A program made the position numbers and the translations under genes. From Pyramidobacter piscolens (GTDB lineage Bacteria; Synergistota; Synergistia; Synergistales; Dethiosulfovibrionaceae): a stretch of 42,334 nucleotides of DNA. Shown here one piece after another: positions 36,304 to 42,334 of the stretch. Numbering within the stretch: the first letter of the stretch is position 1; each line of letters opens with the position of its first letter. A model generated the notes under the pieces. That model ran no database searches and was not told the origin of the DNA. It saw only the letters and a list, made by a program, of their open reading frames with translations. The DNA lies in assembly GCA_004558205.1 (NCBI GenBank), contig SFDM01000028.1:1-42334 (forward strand). The letters run 5' to 3'.

Positions 36304-37101
36304 TCACTCCGCCAACAGCTTTTCGATCACCTGGGCCACGCCGCTGCGGTCGTTGGTGTCGGTCACGATGTCGGCGGCGGCTTTCAGGGGCTCTTCGGCG
36401 TTCCCCATGGCGACCTTCAGGCCCGCGGCCTTGAAAAGCTCCAGGTCGTTGAAATTGTCGCCGAAGGCCGCGATACGCTCCTTGGGCACGCCGTACCGCT
36501 CGGCCACAAAGGCCAGCGCCTGCCCCTTCGTGGCGTCGGCGGCCAAAACCTCGATCTGCGTCGGCATGGAGCGGGTGACGTACAAGCGGCCCGCAAAGTG
36601 CTTTTCAAGGCGGTCCTGCAGCCTGGCCGTGTCCTCGGCGGGCAGGATGCCCAGGATTTTCTCGGGACCGTCGGGAATTTTGCGGCTCAGGTCTGCCACC
36701 ACTTCTATATGGCTGCCCGTGCGCTTTACGAGGGCCTCTATGCCTTCGTCGTAGTTCTCGGTCCAGCAGGCGTCGCCGATATAGAACCAGGGTGACATGC
36801 CCGCCTGGCGCAGCATGGGCAGAAGCTCCCGCACCAACTCGGGCGCCATGGGACGGCGGCGCAGGTAGGTTCCGCTGCGGCTCAGACGGACCACAGCGCC
36901 GTTGGACGAAACCACGGGCACGTCGCCGGGAACCGTCAGCGCGAAGGGCAGCCCGCCGGTATGAAGCCGCCCCGTGCAGACCACCACATGGACACCCCTC
37001 GAAACCGCCAGTTCGAGGGCTTTTTTGTTGCGTTCGGTCATGGTCAGGCCACCGGGATTGAGCAGAGTGCCGTCCAAGTCGGTCGCGATCAGTTGAATCA
37101 T
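36304..37101 (-). CDS. Cof-type HAD-superfamily phosphatase
   Basis: The 265-residue protein carries HAD motif I IATDLDGTLLNPGG (nucleophile and acid-base Asp pair), motif II VVVCTGR, and motif III/IV KGQALAFVAERYGVPKERIA with AAFGDNFNDLELFKAAG. The cap domain in between is of the Cof type, common in sugar-phosphate or flavin-phosphate phosphatases. Substrate unknown. ATG 37101 follows ataaaggaga. The gene is monocistronic, with repeat copy 5 just downstream. Confidence 0.93.
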   Translation of the reverse strand: MIQLIATDLDGTLLNPGGLTMTERNKKALELAVSRGVHVVVCTGRLHTGGLPFALTVPGDVPVVSSNGAVVRLSRSGTYLRRRPMAPELVRELLPMLRQAGMSPWFYIGDACWTENYDEGIEALVKRTGSHIEVVADLSRKIPDGPEKILGILPAEDTARLQDRLEKHFAGRLYVTRSMPTQIEVLAADATKGQALAFVAERYGVPKERIAAFGDNFNDLELFKAAGLKVAMGNAEEPLKAAADIVTDTNDRSGVAQVIEKLLAE

Positions 37102-37318
37102 GGCAGATCAGGTCTCCTTTATAGGTTTTTCCGATAGGAAATTTCTTCTATCATATCATCTCTTCGTGTATTTTTTGAAGCCCTGCCCCGAAATTGGCGA
37201 TTTAATTTGTGGAAAAGGGCCGATATTTTTATTTTTCCTCTTTTCTTCCCGGCCATTATTTATTATTATTAGCATGCTGACTTTCTTTAAAATCTGTGAC
37301 TGTCGGGAGGACTTTTTT

Positions 37319-37690
37319 GTGATCATTCGAATTGCCCATGTTACCGCGTCCATCATCGAATTTATCAGCATCGCTATCATCACCTGGGGCGTGCTTATGG
37401 CCTGCTACCGTATGGGAATGCTGGCCCTTCAGAACGCCAGGGGCGAAGTGGATCTCCGCGGCGGCTGGCTGCGCCTGCGCCGTTCCTTCGGCGAAGTAAT
37501 GCTGCTGGGACTCCAGTTTCTCGTCGCCGCCGACATCATCCTGACGATCTGCTATCCCGATCTCATGACCGTAGGCGTACTGGCCGCGGTGGTCCTGATC
37601 AGGGTGGTGCTCAGCATCACGCTGGGCAAGGAGATCAACGAGATGGAGATCCACGATTTCGAGGACAAACACCACTTGACCCACGTGTAA
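37319..37690 (+). CDS. DUF1622 family membrane protein
   Basis: The 123-residue protein has three hydrophobic helices (IAHVTASIIEFISIAIITWG, EVMLLGLQFLVAADIILTIC, VGVLAAVVLIRVVLSITLGK) and the DUF1622 pattern around LRGGWLRLRRSFGEVMLLGL and a C-terminal acidic EINEMEIHDFED. Function of the family is unknown. The start is GTG 37319, 8 bp after gggagg; the longer frame from 37100 is very AT-rich with no ribosome site. It is followed by two parS-like sites. Confidence 0.83.
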   Translation: MIIRIAHVTASIIEFISIAIITWGVLMACYRMGMLALQNARGEVDLRGGWLRLRRSFGEVMLLGLQFLVAADIILTICYPDLMTVGVLAAVVLIRVVLSITLGKEINEMEIHDFEDKHHLTHV

Positions 37691-37691
37691 A

Positions 37692-37707
37692 CGTTCCACG
37701 TGGAACA
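37692..37707. promoter_or_regulatory. parS-like site 3
   Basis: CGTTCCACGTGGAACA: matches sites 1 and 2 at 15 of 16 positions and lies right after the DUF1622 stop. Confidence 0.75.
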
Positions 37708-37751
37708 TTTCGGCCCCGCCGCAAAGAAACTCCATCTGCCCCGCAGGCAAA

Positions 37752-37767
37752 TGTTCCACGTGGAACA
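37752..37767. promoter_or_regulatory. parS-like site 4
   Basis: TGTTCCACGTGGAACA, identical to sites 1 and 2, 60 bp from site 3. Pair spacing is close to the 67 bp of the first pair. Confidence 0.85.
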
Positions 37768-37868
37768 TTTCAGGGGCTGCCGCCCTGAAAAAAGGGGGGA
37801 GATGTTCTGCGCCCTTTCCGGGAAACGCTTTTGGAACGAGCTTTCGCCAGCTTCCCTAAAAAAACGCA

Positions 37869-37917
37869 TAATGAAAGGACGGCCATCTTCGACGCGAAGA
37901 TGGCCGTCCTTTCATTA
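37869..37917. terminator. Bidirectional terminator, 22-bp perfect stem
   Basis: taatgaaaggacggccatct and its exact inverse flank a 5-base loop (gacgc), giving 22 bp of stem. It lies between convergent DUF1622 and the substrate-binding protein gene. Confidence 0.88.
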
Positions 37918-37952
37918 TACGGCTTATAGGGCTTTGCGAAACTGGGCGGAGC

Positions 37953-38732
37953 TTACTCGAGCATGCCGATTCCCCACTTGTCGCGGAGGGCCTTCAGCGA
38001 ACCGTCCTCATCGAGGGCTTTCAGGGCCTTGTTGATATCGGCGGCGAGGGCGGTGCTGCCCAAGGGCATGGCGATGGCCTTGCCGGCGCCGGTGATGATC
38101 TGGGTGAAGGCGATCTTGACCTTGCCGTTGAAGGCGGGAAGGCTCATGTACTTCTTGGCCACGGGGATGTCCATCAGGGAGAAGTCGGTGCGGCCGGTGG
38201 CGATGTCAAGGACGCAGTCGTCAAACTTGGGGAAGAGCTTCAGCTCAAACTCGTAGAGTTTCGACATGGGCAGAAGGACCGTTTCCTGGACCGTGCCCTG
38301 CTGGACGGCGCCAACCAGCCCTTTAAGATCTTCGAGCTTCTTGGCTTCCACCTTGTTAGCCACTAGGTAGGCGCTGTGGGAAACTTCGTAGATGTCGGAG
38401 AAGAGCATCTTCTTAGCGCGTTCCGTGGTAGCGCTCATACCGGCGATGGCGGCGTCGATCTTGCCGGTGGGCACGGCGGCGAGAAGGGTGTCGAATTTTC
38501 CGGCGTCGAACCATTCGATCTTCACGCCCATCTTGGCGCCGATGGCCTCCATCAGCTCGATGTCGAACCCCGTGGGCTTTCCGTCGGTGCCGATGAACTC
38601 GTAGGGCGGATAGGTCGTGGACGTACCCACCGTGATGGACTTGGTCTCGCCCGAAACATAGGCGGCAAAAGCGGAGCTGGCGCCCGCGACAAGAGCTGAC
38701 GTGAGAAGCAGTGCAGAGACGATCTTTTTCAT
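37953..38732 (-). CDS. ABC transporter substrate-binding protein, amino-acid type
   Basis: A periplasmic family 3 solute receptor of 259 residues. Signal peptide MKKIVSALLLTSALVAGASS, cleaved after AFA. Signature TSTTYPPYEFIGTDGKPTGF, DIELMEAIGAKMGVKIEW, IDAAIAGMSATTERAKKMLF and the C-terminal ALDEDGSLKALRDKWGIG. Polar amino acids are the usual ligands. No permease or ATPase gene is adjacent, so it must share them with another locus. ATG 38732 follows taggagg at 9 bp. A good promoter lies upstream and a strong terminator downstream, so it is monocistronic. Confidence 0.93.
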   Translation of the reverse strand: MKKIVSALLLTSALVAGASSAFAAYVSGETKSITVGTSTTYPPYEFIGTDGKPTGFDIELMEAIGAKMGVKIEWFDAGKFDTLLAAVPTGKIDAAIAGMSATTERAKKMLFSDIYEVSHSAYLVANKVEAKKLEDLKGLVGAVQQGTVQETVLLPMSKLYEFELKLFPKFDDCVLDIATGRTDFSLMDIPVAKKYMSLPAFNGKVKIAFTQIITGAGKAIAMPLGSTALAADINKALKALDEDGSLKALRDKWGIGMLE

Positions 38733-38800
38733 AAAAACGTTCCTCCTAAAGTTTTTTGTACTAAGTTTTAATAAACTCGCGTTTCTTTCTTGATGGACGC

Positions 38801-38829
38801 ATATTATCACAGTTGATTTTTCATGTCAA
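38801..38829 (-). promoter_or_regulatory. Promoter of the substrate-binding protein gene
   Basis: On the minus strand TTGACA (38829-38824), 17 bp, TAATAT (38806-38801): near-consensus sigma-70 promoter, 69 bp before the start codon. The rest of the gap 38830-39001 shows no gene. Confidence 0.8.
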
Positions 38830-39001
38830 GGAGAAATTTTTGTTCATTCATAAAATTTTTCCTCCGCTTCACCGGGGCTGCAGCGTCCCGCGCCAGCGCC
38901 GGAAGACAGGGTTGGGCGCCCGTTTTTTTCAGGTTTGCAATGAGCGTTCAAGAACCTTACAATAGAGGATAATTTATTTTCGGCAAAGGTGGTGTGAAAC
39001 G

Positions 39002-40702
39002 TTGAAAAAGTTTTTCTGGACCGCCGCCGCGGCCCTGTTTCTGCCTCAGGCGGCCCAGGCGGCCGGCGGAGCGCCGGTGCTTTACGGGCAGACCCAGGCG
39101 GCGGCCTATCTGGCATTCCTGACGGCCATGGTCCTCTGGGGATGGTCCCTGTGCCGGCGCGTGGTGCAGAGAAGATCCCGCCAGGGGCTTATCTGCCTGA
39201 TGACGCTCCTTTTCCTGTGGATGCTTCTCCGCTTTTCCCAGTTTACGCTGGGTTTTCTGACGCAGCTTGCCCACAGTGACTGGCAGAGCTACGCGCAGAT
39301 GCAGAAAATCCTGCTGCGCGCCGTCACGGGCTCCACCTGGCTGGCGCTGGCGCTGCTGCCTTCGCTGGGGCTTTTGATCCTGTGGGCGTCGGGGCAGGAC
39401 GACGACTCGGCGCCGCTGCCGCCATGGCTGAAAGCCCCTTTAGGCGTTTCGCTGGCTCTCTGGCTGTGCCAGCAGACGCAAGGGACGCCGACGCTGCTCC
39501 TCTGGTGGATTCTGCTGTCGCTGCTGGGGTTGGTCTGCCTGATGTACTGGTTTTGCAGGGGCCTTCCCCGGCATGGAAGGTTGTGGATCCCTCTGTCGGT
39601 CCTGCTGGTTCAGGGGCTTTATTCATGGCTCTTCTTCACCGGGGGCATACGATGGGCCTATTTGAACAATTTCCCGCTGGCTGCGGCCACGCTGACCTTT
39701 CTTTTTTGGGAAGCTTGCCTGAGATGCGGCGCGCTGCCCAACAACAGCCGCTATGAACAGCTTTTCAGCCTGAGCCCCCTCAGGATGGAAATCATCGACG
39801 ATCGCGGGACGCCGGCGTACCGCTCTTCGGTAACGCCCGAAGCGGACGGAGCCGTCAAGGCCCAGGCTCTCGCGGAAGACCTTCGGAACTGGCCGGCGGG
39901 CCAGGACTGGCGCCTGTCCTCAAAGAGGATCGCCGGCGGCGCCATCCTGTGGCAGGAGAACGTTCAAGAATTGAACGAGCTCCAAGCCAGTCTCCGGCGC
40001 CTGTCGGAGCGGCAGGAACGGGAAAATCGGCTGCTGGCCCGCCAGAACACCATACGGGGCCGCATGCTGGAACTTCAGTGGAAAAACAGGCTCTACCGCG
40101 AAGTGGAACACTCAATCAAGAACAAGATCGACGAGGCTTCGGCCCTCCTCTCCGCCATCCCCCGCAAGGTGGACGACGGAAACCGGGACGAGGTCCGCAG
40201 GACGATGGCGCTGGTCGGTGTGGTGGCCTGCGCGGTCAAGCGAAAAAGCAACCTCTTCCTGACGGGAAAGCAGGGCCGGCAGGTCCCCCTGGCGGACCTG
40301 ATGCAGGCCATGGGCGAGTCGGCGCGGTGCGCCAAAACCGCCGGTGTGGATTGCGCCGCCGCCTGCGCCGACGAAGGAGGCGTTTCCGTCACCGCCGCCA
40401 TGCTGCTCTATGATTTCTTTGAGCAGGTTCTCGAGAACTGCGTGCGTTTTTCGCTGCCGTCGCTTTTCGCGCGCCTTCGCCGACAGGGGAGTTTTATCGA
40501 GCTGACGCTGCTTTTGGACTGCCCCGAGGGGGACCTGGAATCGCGGCTGATCCCCGGGCCCATGAAGGATGCGATGACGGACCAAGGCGGAGAGTGCAGC
40601 CTGAGCCGCGACGAGGACGGCCTGCGCTGCCTGTGCCGGCTGCCCGCCCAACCGCCGCGGGACGCCGGAAAGGAGGAAGCGGCCCATGAAGGAGCTTTTT
40701 GA
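39002..40702 (+). CDS. Membrane sensor protein with kinase-like dimerisation helix, unusual
   Basis: TTG start at 39002 after ggtggtg; it begins with a signal-like KKFFWTAAAALFLPQAAQAA segment. Six or seven hydrophobic helices follow up to about residue 245. Then come a PAS-sized region (LRMEIIDDRGTPAYRSS), a coiled coil (LNELQASLRRLSERQERENR) and YREVEHSIKNKIDEASALLS, placed like the H-box of NarL-type kinases. The C-terminal third (VTAAMLLYDFFEQVLENCVR) suggests an ATPase-like fold with a poor N-box and no glycine boxes. It overlaps the kinase gene at 40686 by 17 bp. It may be a pseudokinase partner. Family not named with confidence. Confidence 0.7.
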   Translation: MKKFFWTAAAALFLPQAAQAAGGAPVLYGQTQAAAYLAFLTAMVLWGWSLCRRVVQRRSRQGLICLMTLLFLWMLLRFSQFTLGFLTQLAHSDWQSYAQMQKILLRAVTGSTWLALALLPSLGLLILWASGQDDDSAPLPPWLKAPLGVSLALWLCQQTQGTPTLLLWWILLSLLGLVCLMYWFCRGLPRHGRLWIPLSVLLVQGLYSWLFFTGGIRWAYLNNFPLAAATLTFLFWEACLRCGALPNNSRYEQLFSLSPLRMEIIDDRGTPAYRSSVTPEADGAVKAQALAEDLRNWPAGQDWRLSSKRIAGGAILWQENVQELNELQASLRRLSERQERENRLLARQNTIRGRMLELQWKNRLYREVEHSIKNKIDEASALLSAIPRKVDDGNRDEVRRTMALVGVVACAVKRKSNLFLTGKQGRQVPLADLMQAMGESARCAKTAGVDCAAACADEGGVSVTAAMLLYDFFEQVLENCVRFSLPSLFARLRRQGSFIELTLLLDCPEGDLESRLIPGPMKDAMTDQGGECSLSRDEDGLRCLCRLPAQPPRDAGKEEAAHEGAF

Positions 40703-42167
40703 CCTTGGAATGGCCTGGCGCGTGGGCCTGCTGACGCTTCTGGCCGCGGCAGTGCTCATCCAGACCCAGCTGACGCTTTTCACCTTCGCGCGTCGCGATG
40801 AGCCAGGCCTAGGGCTGCTGAAAGGGAACGAAGTCCTCACGCTGCTCCATCTGCTGATCCTGACGGCGTTGCTGAACGGCGTCCACTACAGGCACTTCGA
40901 GGGCCCCGCCGCCGTCGAGGCCTTAACGTGGCTCCGCTGGTGCTCTCTGGCGCTGATTCCCCTCCAGCTGAAGCTGTTTGTCCGAAAGCCGTCGCCGACG
41001 CCGCTGGCGGCCGGCCTCTTTACGCTAGCCCTCCTGCCCTGCTGCGACGGGCTGGGCCTTTTCTTCCCCGCCGCCCTGGCCGCTTCGGTCCTGTTTTTCA
41101 CGCTGCGGAGCCTGGCGGGATCTCTGGCCACCGCGCGGCTTCTGCAGAAGAGCGTTTCGCGGCTTTCCATCAAAGAAGGCATGGACGAGCTCCGCGCGGG
41201 CCTTCTCTTCGGCGGCGGCGACGGGCGCATCATCCTGGCGAACCGCGGAATGGCCGATCTGGCCCGCAGGCTGACAGGAAACCGCCTCGAAAACGCCGCC
41301 CTTTTCTGGCGGGACCTCGAAACCTTTCAGGATCGCCCCGGCCTCAGCAAAATCGCGCTGGGCGATAAACTGCTCTTCCGCGACGGCGGGACCTCCTGGG
41401 AGTTCTCGCGCGAGACGCTTCACGCCGGCGGGGACGTGGTCCAGATCTTCGCCGCCGACACGACGGAAATCGACCGCGCGTCGCGGGAGCTGGAACGGAT
41501 CAACGGCGAGCTCAGCGCCCAAAAGGAAGAGCTGCTCGGCGTCATGAAAAACCTCGACGCCATCAAGAGGGAGAAAGAAATCCTGCGCCTCCAGAGCCGG
41601 ATTCACGACGTGATGGGGCACCGCATCTCCATACTCCACCAGTACCTGAACCAGGAGAACGCCGACTTCTCCAACCTGGACAAGCTGATCCCCATGCTCA
41701 ACAGCCTGATCTCGGACCTGAAAAAGAACGAGCCGATCCTCCCGGCTCAGCTGTTGAAAAGCCTCCAGGAATCCTTCGCCTTCATCGGGACGGAGGTGAC
41801 CCTCTCGGGGCCTCTGCCTGACGACGCCGACAGGGCTTCGCTGCTGATCAAGATCCTGCGGGAAGCCTCGACCAACGCCGTGCGCCACGCCGGCGCGTCC
41901 CGCGTGGAGGCCCGGATCCAGCGGCAGGAGGACCAGCTGGTCATGGAAATCCAGAACGACGGCGCCGCTCCGCCCGAAGGCCGGCCCTTTGCCGAGGGCG
42001 GCGGCGTCAAGGGTATGCGCCGCCGTGCCGCCGAGGCCGGCGGTTCGCTGGAAGTGATCCCCCATCCCCGGTTCCGCGTGGTCGTCCGGCTGCCGCTGTC
42101 CAGCGCGGAAGACCGCGCCGGCAGAAAAGGGGCCGATACTAACTCACATTCAACGTGCTTAATATAG
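40686..42167 (+). CDS. Sensor histidine kinase, HisKA_3/DesK-LiaS type, C-terminal tail supplied by a repeat
   Basis: Residues ~10-140 hold five or six membrane helices. Then come a PAS-like region (AGLLFGGGDGRIILANRGMA), a coiled coil (RASRELERINGELSAQKEEL) and the H-box SRIHDVMGHRISILHQYL with H307. The HATPase domain has N-box REASTNAVRHAG (N397), EIQNDG and GGGVKGMRRRAAEAGG. It should phosphorylate a LuxR/NarL-type response regulator, which is not in the window and may lie beyond 42334. ATG 40686 follows aaaggagg inside the previous gene, so the two sensors are translationally coupled. Residues 484-493 (DTNSHSTCLI) and the stop are encoded by repeat copy 6. Confidence 0.88.
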   Translation: MKELFDLGMAWRVGLLTLLAAAVLIQTQLTLFTFARRDEPGLGLLKGNEVLTLLHLLILTALLNGVHYRHFEGPAAVEALTWLRWCSLALIPLQLKLFVRKPSPTPLAAGLFTLALLPCCDGLGLFFPAALAASVLFFTLRSLAGSLATARLLQKSVSRLSIKEGMDELRAGLLFGGGDGRIILANRGMADLARRLTGNRLENAALFWRDLETFQDRPGLSKIALGDKLLFRDGGTSWEFSRETLHAGGDVVQIFAADTTEIDRASRELERINGELSAQKEELLGVMKNLDAIKREKEILRLQSRIHDVMGHRISILHQYLNQENADFSNLDKLIPMLNSLISDLKKNEPILPAQLLKSLQESFAFIGTEVTLSGPLPDDADRASLLIKILREASTNAVRHAGASRVEARIQRQEDQLVMEIQNDGAAPPEGRPFAEGGGVKGMRRRAAEAGGSLEVIPHPRFRVVVRLPLSSAEDRAGRKGADTNSHSTCLI

Positions 42168-42334
42168 GACCGAAGATCAAAGTCAAAGGATTTCAACGCA
42201 AAGACTGAACAGAAAGGACGCAAAGGAAAAACAAAACCTAAATTATTAACCAAAAAACGAATTAGAGTGATAAAAATTCATGTATTTTGATTAATTTTTC
42301 GGTTTTAAAAGTCTTTCAAGTTTTTCCTTTGCGA
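42135..42334. repeat. Dispersed ~280-bp repeat, copy 6 (cut by the window end)
   Basis: Begins gatactaactcacattcaac and matches copies 2-5 to the window end. Its first 33 bp are read as the last codons and stop of the histidine kinase gene. Confidence 0.9.

Noticed and set aside
37693..37767. Short frames containing FHVEH or CSTWN peptides around 15340-15420 and 37690-37770
   Set aside because: These peptides are simply translations of the parS-like palindromes, not genes.

Overview
The window reads like a chromosome segment of a GC-rich, anaerobic, amino-acid-fermenting bacterium. The best fit is a Synergistota member of the Pyramidobacter/Jonquetella type. This is inferred from a selenocysteine-containing glycine reductase subunit (GrdA), a TRAP transporter for organic acids, a small DUF4491 membrane protein and an AddAB pair. 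No marker gene settles the species.

Left flank (1-1629): the 3' part of grdA with an in-frame UGA (Sec) and a SECIS-like hairpin, a glyoxalase-fold gene with a strong terminator, a partial copy of a dispersed ~280-bp repeat, and a frameshifted remnant of an IS110-type transposase.

Integrated element (1630-14432, about 12.8 kb): it is bounded by a 21-bp direct repeat of the 3' end of tRNA-Ser(UGA). It has a tyrosine integrase beside the intact tRNA and repeated integrase arm-type sites inside both ends. It carries divergent XRE regulators, a DinJ/truncated-YafQ/Fic cassette, fragments of phage genes (Bro-N, TerS-like, gp10-like), and a minus-strand replication block: XRE repressor, basic protein, wHTH initiator, split DnaB-like helicase. 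It also has a MazEF pair and part of a second integrase. The initiator gene contains four 22-bp iterons next to eight AT-rich 12-mers, laid out like the phage lambda origin inside gene O. A consensus promoter plus terminator on the opposite strand predicts a ~60-nt antisense RNA across the leader of the replication genes. There are no capsid, portal or large terminase genes, so this could be a phage satellite or integrated phage-plasmid. Many transcription units in it end at related palindromic sequences.

Right flank (14433-42334): DUF4491, a LysE exporter, a DUF2148 ferredoxin-like protein and a MarR regulator with its palindrome; addA/addB recombination nuclease; citC and an unrecognised gene. 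Next comes a LysR gene divergent from a dctP-dctQ-dctM TRAP system followed by a D-tartrate dehydratase gene, which together look like a tartrate uptake and catabolism unit. Then follow an HxlR regulator divergent from an Old Yellow Enzyme, a degenerate-GGDEF/EAL phosphodiesterase, a HAD phosphatase, a DUF1622 membrane protein, an amino-acid-type ABC substrate-binding protein, and two overlapping genes for membrane sensor proteins, the second a DesK/LiaS-type histidine kinase. Four parS-like 16-mers occur as two pairs about 22 kb apart, suggesting a position near the replication origin. The ~280-bp repeat with long terminal inverted repeats occurs at six places and supplies the stop codon of the last kinase gene.
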